Below are positions 8,890 to 17,891 of a stretch of 64,000 nt of DNA, piece after piece; within the stretch, counting starts at the first letter, position 1, and the number at the start of each line of letters is the position of its first letter. Under the pieces are notes generated by a model that had not been told where the DNA came from, searched no databases, and saw only the letters and a list, made by a program, of their open reading frames with translations. Source of the DNA: Mycolicibacterium insubricum (lineage in GTDB: Bacteria; Actinomycetota; Actinomycetes; Mycobacteriales; Mycobacteriaceae); contig NZ_AP022618.1 of assembly GCF_010731615.1 (NCBI RefSeq), positions 4,513,046 through 4,577,045 on the forward strand, given 5' to 3'. Both the position numbers and the translations under genes were made by a program.

Positions 8890-9776
8890 CGCTGCTGGTC
8901 GGCTATCCGGTCAAGCTGCGGGCCGACGACGTCATGCATCTCGCGGTCACCCTCGCCCGCAGCACCGGCGAGGATCTCGTCGTCGCCGTCATCACCCCGG
9001 CGCCCTGGATGCCCGGCATGTCCCGAGCCGACCAGGGTTACCGCGCCTACATCGACGAGTTGGTCTCCGATGCCCACGCCGCGGCCCGCGCGCACGTCCC
9101 CGCCGATATCAGCGCCCGCTACGTCTCGGCGGCGGCCCGCTCGGTCCCGGCCGGGCTGATGGACGCGGCCGCCGCCGTGGGTGCCGACGCCATCGTGGTC
9201 GGTTCCTCCGACGACGGGCGGCCCGGCGAGGTGGCGCTGTCCAGTGTGGCCGACCGTCTGCTGCACAGCGCGCAAGTCCCGGTGGCCGTCGCCACCCGCG
9301 GCTATCCGGCGGATATCGCCGGCATCACCCGGGTGACGTGCGCGTTCACCGGGGGCGCGCAGAACCTGGTGCTGCTGGCCTTCGCCCGCGCCCTGGCCTC
9401 CCGCTACGGGTGTCCGCTGCGCCTGGTGTCGTTCGCGGTGCACCTGTCCCCGCCGGAGGTCGCCCGGTTCAACACCGAGAGCGGCCAGGTGCTCGCCGAA
9501 TGGACCGAGAACATCTACGTCGCCGCCCACCGGGCGCTCGGTGATCACCCGGACGAGCCCCCGCAGATCGTCATCGCCCGCGGCGAACAGTGGGCCGAGG
9601 CGTTCGGCACCGTCGACTGGGAGGCCGGTGAGCTGCTCGTCGTCGGGTCCAGCGAGGCCGGCCCGATCGAACGGGTGTTCCTCGGTTCGCGGGCCACCAA
9701 GATCGTGCGGCACTCCCCGGTCCCGGTGCTGGTGGTGCCCCGCGCGGCCGCCGACAACCCCGCCGACCTGCACTAG
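8886..9776 (+). CDS. Universal stress protein, tandem USP domains
   Basis: A 296-residue protein with two USP domains. The ends of both halves match the nucleotide-binding loop region: VVGSSDDGRPGEVALSSVADRLL in the first and VVGSSEAGPIERVFLGSRATKIV in the second, each followed by the PVPV strand. The start overlaps the permease stop by four bases, implying coupled translation and a possible regulatory role toward the permease, as seen in permease-USP fusions. It resembles the partial USP at the left edge of the window in domain plan. Ligand (ATP or otherwise) is not determinable. Confidence 0.9.
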   Translation: MTLLVGYPVKLRADDVMHLAVTLARSTGEDLVVAVITPAPWMPGMSRADQGYRAYIDELVSDAHAAARAHVPADISARYVSAAARSVPAGLMDAAAAVGADAIVVGSSDDGRPGEVALSSVADRLLHSAQVPVAVATRGYPADIAGITRVTCAFTGGAQNLVLLAFARALASRYGCPLRLVSFAVHLSPPEVARFNTESGQVLAEWTENIYVAAHRALGDHPDEPPQIVIARGEQWAEAFGTVDWEAGELLVVGSSEAGPIERVFLGSRATKIVRHSPVPVLVVPRAAADNPADLH

Positions 9777-9818
9777 GGCTCATAAGATTTACTCAGGTAG
9801 ACCCCGGATACTGGCGCG

Positions 9819-11345
9819 ATGTCGTCCAGCCGTCACCGCATGCCGCGCGAGTCCGCGCGTGTCTCGCGGATGCTCGGACGCTGCGTCGCCGCGCTGGTCT
9901 CCATCCTGGCTTTGGCGTCGACGGCATTCGGCTGGGCGTCGGTGCACAAGGCCATCGGCGGCATCACCTTCTCGCATGCGCTGGAACCCGGCGCGCCGCG
10001 CTCGACCGACGGGGCGCAGAACATCCTGCTGATCGGCCTGGACTCCCGCAAGGACCAGCATGGCAACGAGCTGCCGCAGGAGATCCTGGACAAACTGCAC
10101 GCCGGGGACTCCGACGACGGCGGCTACAACACCAACACGCTGATCCTGATGCACGTCGAACCCAAGCCCGACGGCAAGGAGAAGATCGTCGCCTTCTCCA
10201 TCCCGCGCGACGACTACGTCAAGTTCACCGGGGTGCCCGGCTACAGCCACATCAAGATCAAGGAGGCCTACGGGCTGACCAAGGCCGACGTGGCCCAGAA
10301 GCTGGTCGACGCCGGGGTCACCGATCAGCAGGAACTGGAGACCCGTGGCCGCGAGGCCGGCCGGCGGGCCACCATCAAGGCGGTCCGGGATCTGACCGGA
10401 GTGCCGATCGACTCGTTCGCCGAGGTCAACCTGGCCGGCTTCTACGATCTGGCGCAGAGCCTCGGCGGCGTCCAGGTGTGCCTCAACCACGCGGTGTACG
10501 ACGAGTACTCCGGCGCCGACTTCCCGGCCGGGCGCCAGACGCTGGACGCCGCGCAGTCCCTGGCCTTCGTCCGGCAGCGGCACGGCCTGGACAACGGCGA
10601 CCTGGACCGCACCCGGCGCCAACAGGCGTTCCTGATCTCGGTGATGCACCAGCTCGACGCCACCGGCACGTTCACCGACCTGTCCAAGCTCAACGCGCTG
10701 ATCGAGGTCGCGCACAAGGACGTGGTCCTGTCGGCGGGCTGGGATGAAAAGCAGTTCCGCCGGATGCAGGCGCTGGCCGGCGGCGACGTCGAATTCCGCA
10801 CCCTGCCGGTGGTGCGGTACGACAACATCAACGGCCAGGACGTCAACATCATCGACCCGGCCGCCATCCGCGCCGAGGTGGCCAAGGCCTTCGGTACCAA
10901 GGACGCCACCACCACGACGACCACCGCCAAGCCGTCGGCCGACACCGTCGTCGACGTGGTGAACGCCGCCGGGATCTCCGGGCTGGCCGCCTCCGCCTCG
11001 GCCAAGCTGGCCGCGCGCGGCTTCCACACCGACCAGGCGCGCGACCCGCAGCCCGGGGATCCGACGGTGACGTCGGTGCGCTACGGCAGCGGTGCGGAGT
11101 CCGATGCCCGCAGCGCCGCCGCTCTGCTGGGAATCACCGCCGAACCCATGCTGGAGTCCTCGCTGGCAACTGGGCACATCGAGATCATCCTGGGTCCGGA
11201 CTACAGCCCGAGCGGGGCCGCCGACACCGACACCGCGACCGAAAGGGTGGAGGTCACCCCGCTGAGCACCAGCACCAGCAGCGACGAGGCCCCGCCGCCG
11301 ACCGGTATGCCGATCAACGGCGACGGGATCCCCTGCGTCAACTAG
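9819..11345 (+). CDS. LCP (LytR-CpsA-Psr) family cell-wall ligase
   Basis: A 508-residue type II membrane protein. One transmembrane helix lies near residues 20-45. The LCP catalytic domain covers roughly residues 65-270, with the SIPRDDYVKF motif, GG-VQVCLNHAVYD, and the basic FVRQRHGLDNGDLDRTRRQQ stretch that binds the polyprenyl phosphate. A Thr-run linker follows, then a LytR_C domain around residues 370-450. Mycobacterial LCP proteins attach arabinogalactan to peptidoglycan outside the membrane. It ends in CTAG, which also provides the TAG of the convergent enoyl-CoA hydratase-like gene. Which of the several mycobacterial LCP paralogues this is cannot be fixed from sequence alone. Confidence 0.92.
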   Translation: MSSSRHRMPRESARVSRMLGRCVAALVSILALASTAFGWASVHKAIGGITFSHALEPGAPRSTDGAQNILLIGLDSRKDQHGNELPQEILDKLHAGDSDDGGYNTNTLILMHVEPKPDGKEKIVAFSIPRDDYVKFTGVPGYSHIKIKEAYGLTKADVAQKLVDAGVTDQQELETRGREAGRRATIKAVRDLTGVPIDSFAEVNLAGFYDLAQSLGGVQVCLNHAVYDEYSGADFPAGRQTLDAAQSLAFVRQRHGLDNGDLDRTRRQQAFLISVMHQLDATGTFTDLSKLNALIEVAHKDVVLSAGWDEKQFRRMQALAGGDVEFRTLPVVRYDNINGQDVNIIDPAAIRAEVAKAFGTKDATTTTTTAKPSADTVVDVVNAAGISGLAASASAKLAARGFHTDQARDPQPGDPTVTSVRYGSGAESDARSAAALLGITAEPMLESSLATGHIEIILGPDYSPSGAADTDTATERVEVTPLSTSTSSDEAPPPTGMPINGDGIPCVN

Positions 11346-12235
11346 GGCGTATCGCGGCGGGCCACCTCGGTCGGCCGGGCCGTCCGCCAGTCCTCGACCT
11401 CCGGCGGCAGCGCCACCGGGAAGCCGTTCTCGTTGAGGGCGGCCCAGTGCGCGTGGCCGAGTTCGTGGATGTGGAAGGAGTGCCGCATCGCCTCGGAGAA
11501 GCCCATCGCGTCGGTGGCGGCGTTGACCGAATCCTTGACCAGCAGCGCGGCCACCGTCGGGCGGTCGGCGATGCGCTGGGCGAACTCCAGGGTCTTCTCG
11601 GTCAGCTCGTCGGCGGGGAACACCTTGGAGACCATGCCCAGCCGGTAGGCCTCATCGGCGTCCAGGGCGTCGCCGGTGAGCAGCAGTTCCTTGGCCTTGC
11701 GCGGCCCGAACTCCCACGGGTGGGCGAAATACTCCACACCCGGCATGCCCAGGCGCACCGCGACCACGTCGGAGAACCGGGCGTCGTCGGCGGCCACGAT
11801 CAGGTCGCAGGCCCAGATCAGCATCAGCGCGGCGGCGATGGCGTTGCCCTGCACCTGCGCGATGGTGATCTTGCGCAGGTTGCGCCAGCGCATGGTGTTG
11901 TCGTAGTAGTAGTGCCACTCCTGGATCATCAGCTTCTCGGCCATGCCGTCGCGGGTGGCGCCGTTGCCGGTGAAGCTGGGGTGCAGGCCGGGGCCCGGGG
12001 TCCGCTCGGCCAGCGCGGCCTCCGAACCGAGGTCGTGCCCGGCGGAGAAGTTCTTGCCGCGGGCGGCCAGGATGATCACCCGGACGGTGTCGTCGAACTC
12101 GGCGCGTTTGAACGCCTCGTCCAGCTGCACCAGCAGGGTGCGGTTCTGGGCGTTGTGCGCCTCGGGGCGGTTGAGCCAGATGCGGGCGATGCGCCCGGAA
12201 TCCAGCGTTTCGTATTCGACGAACTCGGCTGCCAT
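11342..12235 (-). CDS. Enoyl-CoA hydratase/isomerase family protein
   Basis: A crotonase-fold protein (297 residues from ATG 12235). It has the acyl-CoA pocket segment GKNFSAGHDLGSEAAL and the oxyanion-hole region VQGNAIAAALMLIWACDL, plus an acidic C-terminal extension. Substrate is unknown; the extended loop after SAGHDL and the aromatic MIQEWHYYYDN segment differ from housekeeping hydratases. The upstream ATG at 12247 was rejected because it lies inside the apparent -10 element; with ATG 12235 the transcript would be leaderless. It is convergent with the LCP gene and divergent from the small ORF before otsA. A role in fatty acid or steroid oxidation is plausible but unproven. Confidence 0.85.
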   Translation of the reverse strand: MAAEFVEYETLDSGRIARIWLNRPEAHNAQNRTLLVQLDEAFKRAEFDDTVRVIILAARGKNFSAGHDLGSEAALAERTPGPGLHPSFTGNGATRDGMAEKLMIQEWHYYYDNTMRWRNLRKITIAQVQGNAIAAALMLIWACDLIVAADDARFSDVVAVRLGMPGVEYFAHPWEFGPRKAKELLLTGDALDADEAYRLGMVSKVFPADELTEKTLEFAQRIADRPTVAALLVKDSVNAATDAMGFSEAMRHSFHIHELGHAHWAALNENGFPVALPPEVEDWRTARPTEVARRDTP

Positions 12236-12243
12236 GCCCGCAA

Positions 12244-12277
12244 ACATTACGTCTTACCGGCAATGTGTCAATGCCGG
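12244..12277 (-). promoter_or_regulatory. Promoter of hydratase-like gene with overlapping palindrome
   Basis: On the minus strand TTGACA (12271-12266) is followed after 16 bases by TAATGT (12249-12244), and ATG 12235 lies 8 bases after it, so a leaderless start is likely. An inverted repeat with arms CCGGCA and TGCCGG (12257-12277) overlaps the -35 element and could be a repressor operator of TetR size. Confidence 0.5.
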
Positions 12278-12322
12278 GGTCGTGAAGCCGTGCCGGTCGC
12301 GGTGATCGCCTATCCTGGACAA

Positions 12323-12487
12323 ATGGCCGCCAATACTTCGCCCGCCGACCTCGACCACGTCGAGCCGGTCGCCGACAACACCGCCAGCCAGGCCCGACGG
12401 GTCGTCGCCGCGTACGCGACCGACGCCGACGAGTGCCGGGTCTTCCTGTCCATGCTCGGAATCGGCCCGGCCAAAACCGAGGTCTGA
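12323..12487 (+). CDS. Small conserved protein upstream of otsA (Rv3489-like)
   Basis: A 54-residue acidic [23 protein letters not shown]..., ending two bases before the otsA start. Position and size match the small conserved ORF (Rv3489) preceding otsA in M. tuberculosis, as far as I recall. It has no transmembrane helix or recognised domain; the Ala-rich middle ([26 protein letters not shown]) is predicted helical. Tight spacing to otsA suggests co-transcription and coupled translation. Function unknown. Confidence 0.65.
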   Translation: MAANTSPADLDHVEPVADNTASQARRVVAAYATDADECRVFLSMLGIGPAKTEV

Positions 12488-12489
12488 CC

Positions 12490-13953
12490 GTGTCGGGAGC
12501 GACCGCTGAGTTCGTGGTGGTCGCCAACCGGCTGCCGGTCGACCAGGTCGTCGCCGACGACGGGTCCACCGGCTGGACCCGCAGCCCGGGTGGGCTGGTC
12601 ACCGCGCTGGAACCGCTGCTGCGCAAACGCAGCGGCGCCTGGATCGGCTGGCCCGGTGTCGCCGCGACCGACACCGCGAAAATTGACGAATCGGTCAACC
12701 TCGACGGCATCGAGATGGTGCCGGTGCGTCTGGACGACGGCGACGTCGCCGACTATTACGAGGGTTTCTCCAACGCCACCCTGTGGCCGCTGTATCACGA
12801 CGTCGTCGTCAAACCCGAGTACCACCGGCACTGGTGGGATCGCTACGTCCGGGTGAATCACCGCTTCGCCGAGGCCGCCGCGCGGATCGCCGGCTACGGC
12901 GCCACCGTCTGGGTGCAGGACTACCAGTTGCAGCTGGTGCCGCGGCTGCTGCGGGAGTTGCGGCCCGATCTGCGGATCGGCTTCTTCATGCACATCCCGT
13001 TCCCGCCGGTCGAGCTGTTCATGCAACTGCCGTGGCGCACCGAGATCATCGAGGGCCTGCTCGGCGCGGACCTGGTCGGCTTCCACCTGCCCGGCGGGGC
13101 GCAGAACTTCATGCAGTTGGCCCGACGACTGCTCGGTGTGCCGACCTCGCGCGGGGCGGTCGGCGTGCGCGGGCGGTACGGGGAGATCGACTACTGGACG
13201 CGGACCGTGCGGGTCGGCGCCTTCCCGATTTCCATCGACGCCGCCGAACTCGACGCGGCGGCCCGGCGCCGCGACATCCGGACCCGGGCCCGGGCGCTGC
13301 GCGCCGAACTGGGCAATCCGTCCAAGATCCTGCTCGGAGTGGATCGGCTGGACTACACCAAGGGCATCGATGTGCGGCTGCAGGCGTTCACCGAGCTTTT
13401 GGCCGATCACCGGGTCGACCCGGACGACACCGTGCTGATCCAGCTGGCCACCCCCAGCCGGGAGCGGGTCGACTCCTATCGGCTGCTGCGCGAGGAGATC
13501 GAACGTCAGGTCGGCGCCACCAACGGCGAGTTCGGCCGGGTGGCCCACCCGGTCATCTCCTATCTGCACCGTCCGGTGCCCCGCGACGAGCTGATCACCT
13601 TCTTCGTCGCCGCCGACGTGATGTTGGTGACCGCGTTGCGCGACGGGATGAACTTGGTGGCCAAGGAGTACGTGGCCTGCCGCAGCGATCTCGGCGGCGC
13701 CCTGGTGCTGTCCGAATTCACCGGTGCGGCAGCCGAATTGCATCAGGCCTATCTCGTGAACCCGCACGATCTGGTGGGGGTGAAGGACGCGATCTGCGCC
13801 GCCCTGAACCAGTCGCCGGCCGAGGGCCGGCTACGGATGCGGGCGCTGCGCCGCCAGGTGCTCACCCACGACGTCGACCTGTGGGCGCGGTCCTTCCTGG
13901 ACTGCCTGGCCAGCACCCGGACCGGTACGCCGGATCAGACCGGCACGATGTAG
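12490..13953 (+). CDS. otsA: Trehalose-6-phosphate synthase
   Basis: A 487-residue GT20 glycosyltransferase that makes trehalose 6-phosphate from glucose 6-phosphate and a nucleotide-glucose. Visible motifs in order are VVANRLPV, the GGLVTAL glucose-nucleotide loop, [38 protein letters not shown] (sugar-phosphate site) and [13 protein letters not shown] (nucleotide site). The GTG start at 12490 comes two bases after the small upstream ORF; the longer reading from 12433 has no family homology at its N-terminus. Its last 19 bases overlap tail-to-tail with the Mce-associated gene. The location next to mce4 is the same as in M. tuberculosis (Rv3490). Confidence 0.96.
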   Translation: MSGATAEFVVVANRLPVDQVVADDGSTGWTRSPGGLVTALEPLLRKRSGAWIGWPGVAATDTAKIDESVNLDGIEMVPVRLDDGDVADYYEGFSNATLWPLYHDVVVKPEYHRHWWDRYVRVNHRFAEAAARIAGYGATVWVQDYQLQLVPRLLRELRPDLRIGFFMHIPFPPVELFMQLPWRTEIIEGLLGADLVGFHLPGGAQNFMQLARRLLGVPTSRGAVGVRGRYGEIDYWTRTVRVGAFPISIDAAELDAAARRRDIRTRARALRAELGNPSKILLGVDRLDYTKGIDVRLQAFTELLADHRVDPDDTVLIQLATPSRERVDSYRLLREEIERQVGATNGEFGRVAHPVISYLHRPVPRDELITFFVAADVMLVTALRDGMNLVAKEYVACRSDLGGALVLSEFTGAAAELHQAYLVNPHDLVGVKDAICAALNQSPAEGRLRMRALRRQVLTHDVDLWARSFLDCLASTRTGTPDQTGTM

Positions 13954-14429
13954 TTGATCAGCCAGTGGCCGTCGACGCGGGTGAAGTCGACGCGCAACCG
14001 GCTGCCGTCGTACTGGGACTTCTTCGACTTGTCGGTGACGGTGCGGTTCATGAACACCAGCACCGAACCGGTGTCCCGGTGTGCGTCAAGGACTCCCGCG
14101 CCGGTGACGGTCACCTGGGTGACCAGCCGTCGTTCCCGGGCCGCCGGGATGATGTCGGTCTTGGCGCGCTCGGCGAACTCGGTGCGGTACGCCGGGGTGA
14201 GCAGCCCCTCGGCCTCGGTCATCGACGCCTCGACGGTCTGGTAGTCGAACCCGAACACCTTGGGCACGGCGTCAAAGGCCAACTGCCGCAACTGCGTCCT
14301 GCTCAGCTGCGCCGCCTCGGCGGTGCTCAGGTTGTAGTAGCCGGCGCCGGCGAAGCCGGCCAGCACCACCAGTGCGACGGCCACCACCAACACACCGGCG
14401 GTGGCGGCCACCGACCTCGCGCGGCCCAT
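13935..14429 (-). CDS. Mce4-associated membrane protein (Rv3492c-like)
   Basis: A 164-residue protein with one N-terminal transmembrane helix (residues ~8-30, [19 protein letters not shown]) and an exported NTF2-like domain, ending [13 protein letters not shown]. This is the Mce-associated membrane protein (Mam) architecture, thought to stabilise Mce transport complexes. It is the last gene of the mce4 operon; its start overlaps the preceding stop (TGATG), and its 3' end overlaps otsA by 19 bases on the opposite strand. Confidence 0.88.
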   Translation of the reverse strand: MGRARSVAATAGVLVVAVALVVLAGFAGAGYYNLSTAEAAQLSRTQLRQLAFDAVPKVFGFDYQTVEASMTEAEGLLTPAYRTEFAERAKTDIIPAARERRLVTQVTVTGAGVLDAHRDTGSVLVFMNRTVTDKSKKSQYDGSRLRVDFTRVDGHWLINYIVPV

Positions 14430-15100
14430 CAGTTGCCCCCGTCGGGATATTTGAGGTCGTAGCCGGTCATCACGCCGTCGGCGTCCTCGTGCACGATCAC
14501 CCGCAGCCGGTAGGCCTGCGACGGTTTGTTGACCCCGTCGATGTCGGTCACCGTGACCCGGGCGGCCACCAGCACCGAGGCGTTGTCGGTCGCCTCGTCG
14601 ATGTCTTCGAGCGCCGCGCCCTTGATCACCACCTCCGAGGTGGCATTGGTGTCGCGGAACAGCGCCTTGAGGTTGTCCACGTTGTTGGCCTGGTCCAGCT
14701 GGGCGCGCAGCGGCCCGCTGGTCGAGGTGACGAACCGGTTGACGCTGGCGTCGATGCTGTCGGGGGTGTAGCTGAACATGTTGACCACCACCTGAGTGGC
14801 GCCGTCGACGAACCGCTGCTGGCGGGCTGCGACCCGGTCGACGTCGCGCTGGTTGGCCGTCAGCAATGCCACCGCCGCGGTCAGCGCACCGGCCAGCGCG
14901 ACGGCGAGCACCGCGGCCAGGGCCAGCACCCGCGCCCGGTTGGCCGGGCGTCGGCCCGTGCCGGAAGAGACGGTGACGGCCGAGGTCGCGGGTTCGTCGG
15001 CGACCGCGATCGGCTCGATCACCGTGGTCGCGGTACCGGCCGGGCCGGCCGCCCTCGATGCCCGGCGCCGCCTGCCGCCGGGTGGCTGGGTTTCGCTCAT
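14429..15100 (-). CDS. Mce4-associated membrane protein (Rv3493c-like)
   Basis: A 223-residue Mam-type protein: a cytoplasmic N-terminus rich in Arg/Ala/Pro, one transmembrane helix near residues 58-80 (VLALAAVLAVALAGALTAAVALL), then a periplasmic NTF2-like domain with the usual Mam motif (ARQQRFVDGATQVVVNMFSY). The start at 15100 overlaps the mce4F stop (ATGA). It is likely to assist assembly or stability of the Mce4 sterol importer. Confidence 0.88.
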   Translation of the reverse strand: MSETQPPGGRRRRASRAAGPAGTATTVIEPIAVADEPATSAVTVSSGTGRRPANRARVLALAAVLAVALAGALTAAVALLTANQRDVDRVAARQQRFVDGATQVVVNMFSYTPDSIDASVNRFVTSTSGPLRAQLDQANNVDNLKALFRDTNATSEVVIKGAALEDIDEATDNASVLVAARVTVTDIDGVNKPSQAYRLRVIVHEDADGVMTGYDLKYPDGGN

Positions 15101-16722
15101 GCCGCGGTGGGCCCCAGCATCAGATCGACCCAGTTCTCCGCCGGGGCGGCTCCCTCGACACCGGCCGCGAAGATCCCGGTGCGGCCGTCGGCGTCGGTGA
15201 ACCGGCCCTGGTTGTCGTAGCTGCGGTACTGCGGCCCGGCGGCCTGCGGCTGCTGCGCGTACGGCGGCACGTACTGGTCGGCCGGCGGCATGAACGGCCC
15301 GTTGGGCGCCGGCGGGTTGTCGTTGGGCGGAACCGGCAGCGGGAACGGCGCATTCGGCGCCGGGCCCGGACCGGATTGCACGCCGGGCGGCAGCTGGGTG
15401 ACCGGCGGCCCCGGGTCGTAGTCCGCGCCGGGCGGGATCAGCGGGAACTTGTTGGGCGGCAGGATATTGCGGTCGTCGGTGACCGGCGTCGAGCCGTACG
15501 GGATCGGCGGACCGCGCCACGGGTTGGCGCCGATCGGGATGAAGCCCTTGGGATCCCGGCACAGTTGCACGGTCGGGGCGCGCTTGCCGGGGAACTCCAT
15601 GCACGGGTAGTTGCGCGCTCCGCGCACCACGGTCGGGTCGTTCTGCGCGGCCTTGCAGTACATGTCGGTCGGCAGATCGCGCAGCGTCTCGTCGGCGGGG
15701 CTACGGATCGCCGTCGGCGGCAGGAACCCGACATTGCAGGTCGGCGGGTCGCCGAGGTCGATCTTGAAGTCCAGCTTGCCGCCCTCGTCGGCCGGCACGC
15801 CACCGGCGACGGTGTTCAGCGCCGCGATGAGCGCCGGGAAGATCACGAAGGCCTGCTCGATGGACTTGTGGTAGATCACCCCGATCCGGCCCAGGTTCGC
15901 CAGGTTGGCCGCGAGCATCGGGAAGTTCGGCCGGATACCGGTGAACGCGGTGTTGGCGGCGTCGGCCACCGACGGGGCGTTGGACAACAGGGTGCGCACC
16001 TGCGGGTCGGCGCCGCGCAGCTCGGTGGTGAACCGCGCCAGCCCGTCGGCGATCGCGCGGATGCTGTCGCCGCTGCGGATCTGGGCGTCCATCTGCGGGC
16101 CGGCCTGGTCGATCAGCGCGATCGTGGTGTCGGCGTCGGCATTGGCCGCGTCGACGAGTTGCCGCGACGACCGCAGCAGCCGGGCCAGTTCCGGGCCGGT
16201 GCCGTTGAACGCGGTGAAGGCCTCGGCCAGCAGCTCGTGCAGCCGGGAGTTGTTGATGGTGGACACCAGGGTGTCGGCCTCGCGCAGCATGCCGGCGATG
16301 TCCTGGCCGACCGCGGTGCGGTCGGTGCCGATCACCGCGCCGTCGGCCAGCCGCAGGTCCGACGGCGGCGTCCCCTCCGGCGGTACCAGGTCGATGTACT
16401 GCTCGCCGACCGCCGACACGCTCTTGACCGTGGCGGTGACGTTGCCGGGGACCGCGGTGTTGGTGTTCAGCCGCATCTGGGCGACCACGCCGGTGTCGGT
16501 CAGGCCGACCGATTCCACCCGGCCGACGGTGACGCCGCGGTAGGTGACGTTGGCGTTGCGGTAGATGCCGCCGCCGGTGACGAACTCGGCGCTGACCCGG
16601 TAGCTGCCCAGGCCGAGCTTGGCCGGGACGTGCAGGTAGGCCACCGCGATGGCCGTCACGGTGATCACCGTGACGGCGGCGAAGATCGCCAGCTGGATAC
16701 GGGAGAACCGGTCGAGTTTCAT
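15097..16722 (-). CDS. mce4F: Mce4F, substrate-binding subunit of sterol importer
   Basis: A 541-residue Mce protein. An N-terminal membrane anchor (residues ~8-30) precedes the MCE/MlaD domain (residues ~35-115; YRVSAEFVTGGGIYRNANVTYRGVTVG), then the helical needle region to ~residue 350, and a very Pro/Gly-rich tail of about 150 residues. Mce proteins form a hexameric tunnel carrying sterol across the periplasm to the YrbE permease. The start overlaps the mce4E stop by four bases. The Pro-rich tail probably extends into the cell wall. Confidence 0.95.
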   Translation of the reverse strand: MKLDRFSRIQLAIFAAVTVITVTAIAVAYLHVPAKLGLGSYRVSAEFVTGGGIYRNANVTYRGVTVGRVESVGLTDTGVVAQMRLNTNTAVPGNVTATVKSVSAVGEQYIDLVPPEGTPPSDLRLADGAVIGTDRTAVGQDIAGMLREADTLVSTINNSRLHELLAEAFTAFNGTGPELARLLRSSRQLVDAANADADTTIALIDQAGPQMDAQIRSGDSIRAIADGLARFTTELRGADPQVRTLLSNAPSVADAANTAFTGIRPNFPMLAANLANLGRIGVIYHKSIEQAFVIFPALIAALNTVAGGVPADEGGKLDFKIDLGDPPTCNVGFLPPTAIRSPADETLRDLPTDMYCKAAQNDPTVVRGARNYPCMEFPGKRAPTVQLCRDPKGFIPIGANPWRGPPIPYGSTPVTDDRNILPPNKFPLIPPGADYDPGPPVTQLPPGVQSGPGPAPNAPFPLPVPPNDNPPAPNGPFMPPADQYVPPYAQQPQAAGPQYRSYDNQGRFTDADGRTGIFAAGVEGAAPAENWVDLMLGPTAA

Positions 16723-17891
16723 CGGCCCGCCTCCTGGCCGGTCGCCGTGCCGGGCGGGATCTTGAACGGGTCGGCGGCCTGCCCGGACAGGTTGGCCGAC
16801 GCCCCGATGACGAAGTCGGGGGCATTGAGGACCTCGGACAGGTGCGGCATGTTCGGGTCCAGGCCCGAGGTGGTGAACACGGTCTCACCGAGGCGGCGCA
16901 GCGTCAGGTCGAAGGTGACGAACACGTTGAGGTAGTCGCCGCGCACCGCCTGGCGCAGGTACTTGTAGTGGAACGGGAAGGTGGGCAGGAACGTCAGGTC
17001 CTTGATGAATTCCTCGGAGTTGTCGTTGAGTGCCTTCACCACCGGGTACAGGTCCTTCAGGTTCGCCCCGAAGTCGTCCTTGGTCTTGTCCAGCACGTCG
17101 GCGGCGACCACGCCGAGGGCGCCCAGCGCGGTGAACGCGTCGATGATCTCGCCGCGGTTGGTGTTGAGCACCTTCAGTGCGGCGGGCATCGACTCGATGG
17201 CCCGACCGAGGTTCTCGGAGTTGCGGGCCAGCGTGGCGGAGAACCGATCCAGGCCCCGGGTCGCGGCGATGATGTCGTCGGTGTGCCGGGCCAACGAGGC
17301 GGTCAGCTCCCTCAGCCGCGGGATCAGTTCGGCGAACCCGCCGGCCCGGCCGGCCACCGCGGCGTACGCCTCATCGGTGATGTCGGCCAGCCCGCCGAGG
17401 TTGCCCTTGCTGACCACCATGCCCAGCGAGGACAGCACCTCCTCGGTGGTCGGGTAGCGCCCGGTCCGGCTGACCGGGATGACGTCGCCCTGCTGCAGCC
17501 GGCGGTCCTCGGCGCCGGTGGCCGGTGCCGACAGCGCGACGTGCTGGGAGCCCAGCAGCGAGGTCTGGGCGACCTGCGCGGTGGCGTTGGCCGGCAAATT
17601 GACGTTGCTGTCCAGGGACAGCCGGACGGCGGCGTAGAAGCTGCCGTCGGGCCGCTGCCGGGCGGTCAGGCCCGAGACGCTGCCCACGGTGACGTCGTCG
17701 ACGAGCACCGGCGAGTTCTGCGGCAGGGTCGCCACGTCGGGCAGTTCGACGGTGATGGTGAACGAGCCCGGCCCGTGGCCCTTGGTGCCGGGCATGTCCA
17801 GCGAGTTCAGGCCGCCGAACGAGCAGCCGCCGGCCACCAGCGCGACCGCGCCCAGCGCCGTCGCGCGCTTCACCAGCTTCGCGGTTCTCAT
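16719..17891 (-). CDS. mce4E: Mce4E lipoprotein (LprN-type)
   Basis: A 390-residue Mce-family lipoprotein. The signal peptide ends in the lipobox LVAGGC (Cys about residue 22), followed by FGGLNSLDMPGTKGHGPGS, the MCE domain (GSFTITVELPDVATLPQNSPVLVDDVTVG) and the helical domain. The start at 17891 was chosen for the lipobox and the ATGA overlap with mce4D; the longer open frame upstream runs through mce4D in another frame. As in M. tuberculosis, subunit E is the lipid-anchored member of the Mce4 hexamer. Confidence 0.95.
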   Translation of the reverse strand: MRTAKLVKRATALGAVALVAGGCSFGGLNSLDMPGTKGHGPGSFTITVELPDVATLPQNSPVLVDDVTVGSVSGLTARQRPDGSFYAAVRLSLDSNVNLPANATAQVAQTSLLGSQHVALSAPATGAEDRRLQQGDVIPVSRTGRYPTTEEVLSSLGMVVSKGNLGGLADITDEAYAAVAGRAGGFAELIPRLRELTASLARHTDDIIAATRGLDRFSATLARNSENLGRAIESMPAALKVLNTNRGEIIDAFTALGALGVVAADVLDKTKDDFGANLKDLYPVVKALNDNSEEFIKDLTFLPTFPFHYKYLRQAVRGDYLNVFVTFDLTLRRLGETVFTTSGLDPNMPHLSEVLNAPDFVIGASANLSGQAADPFKIPPGTATGQEAGR

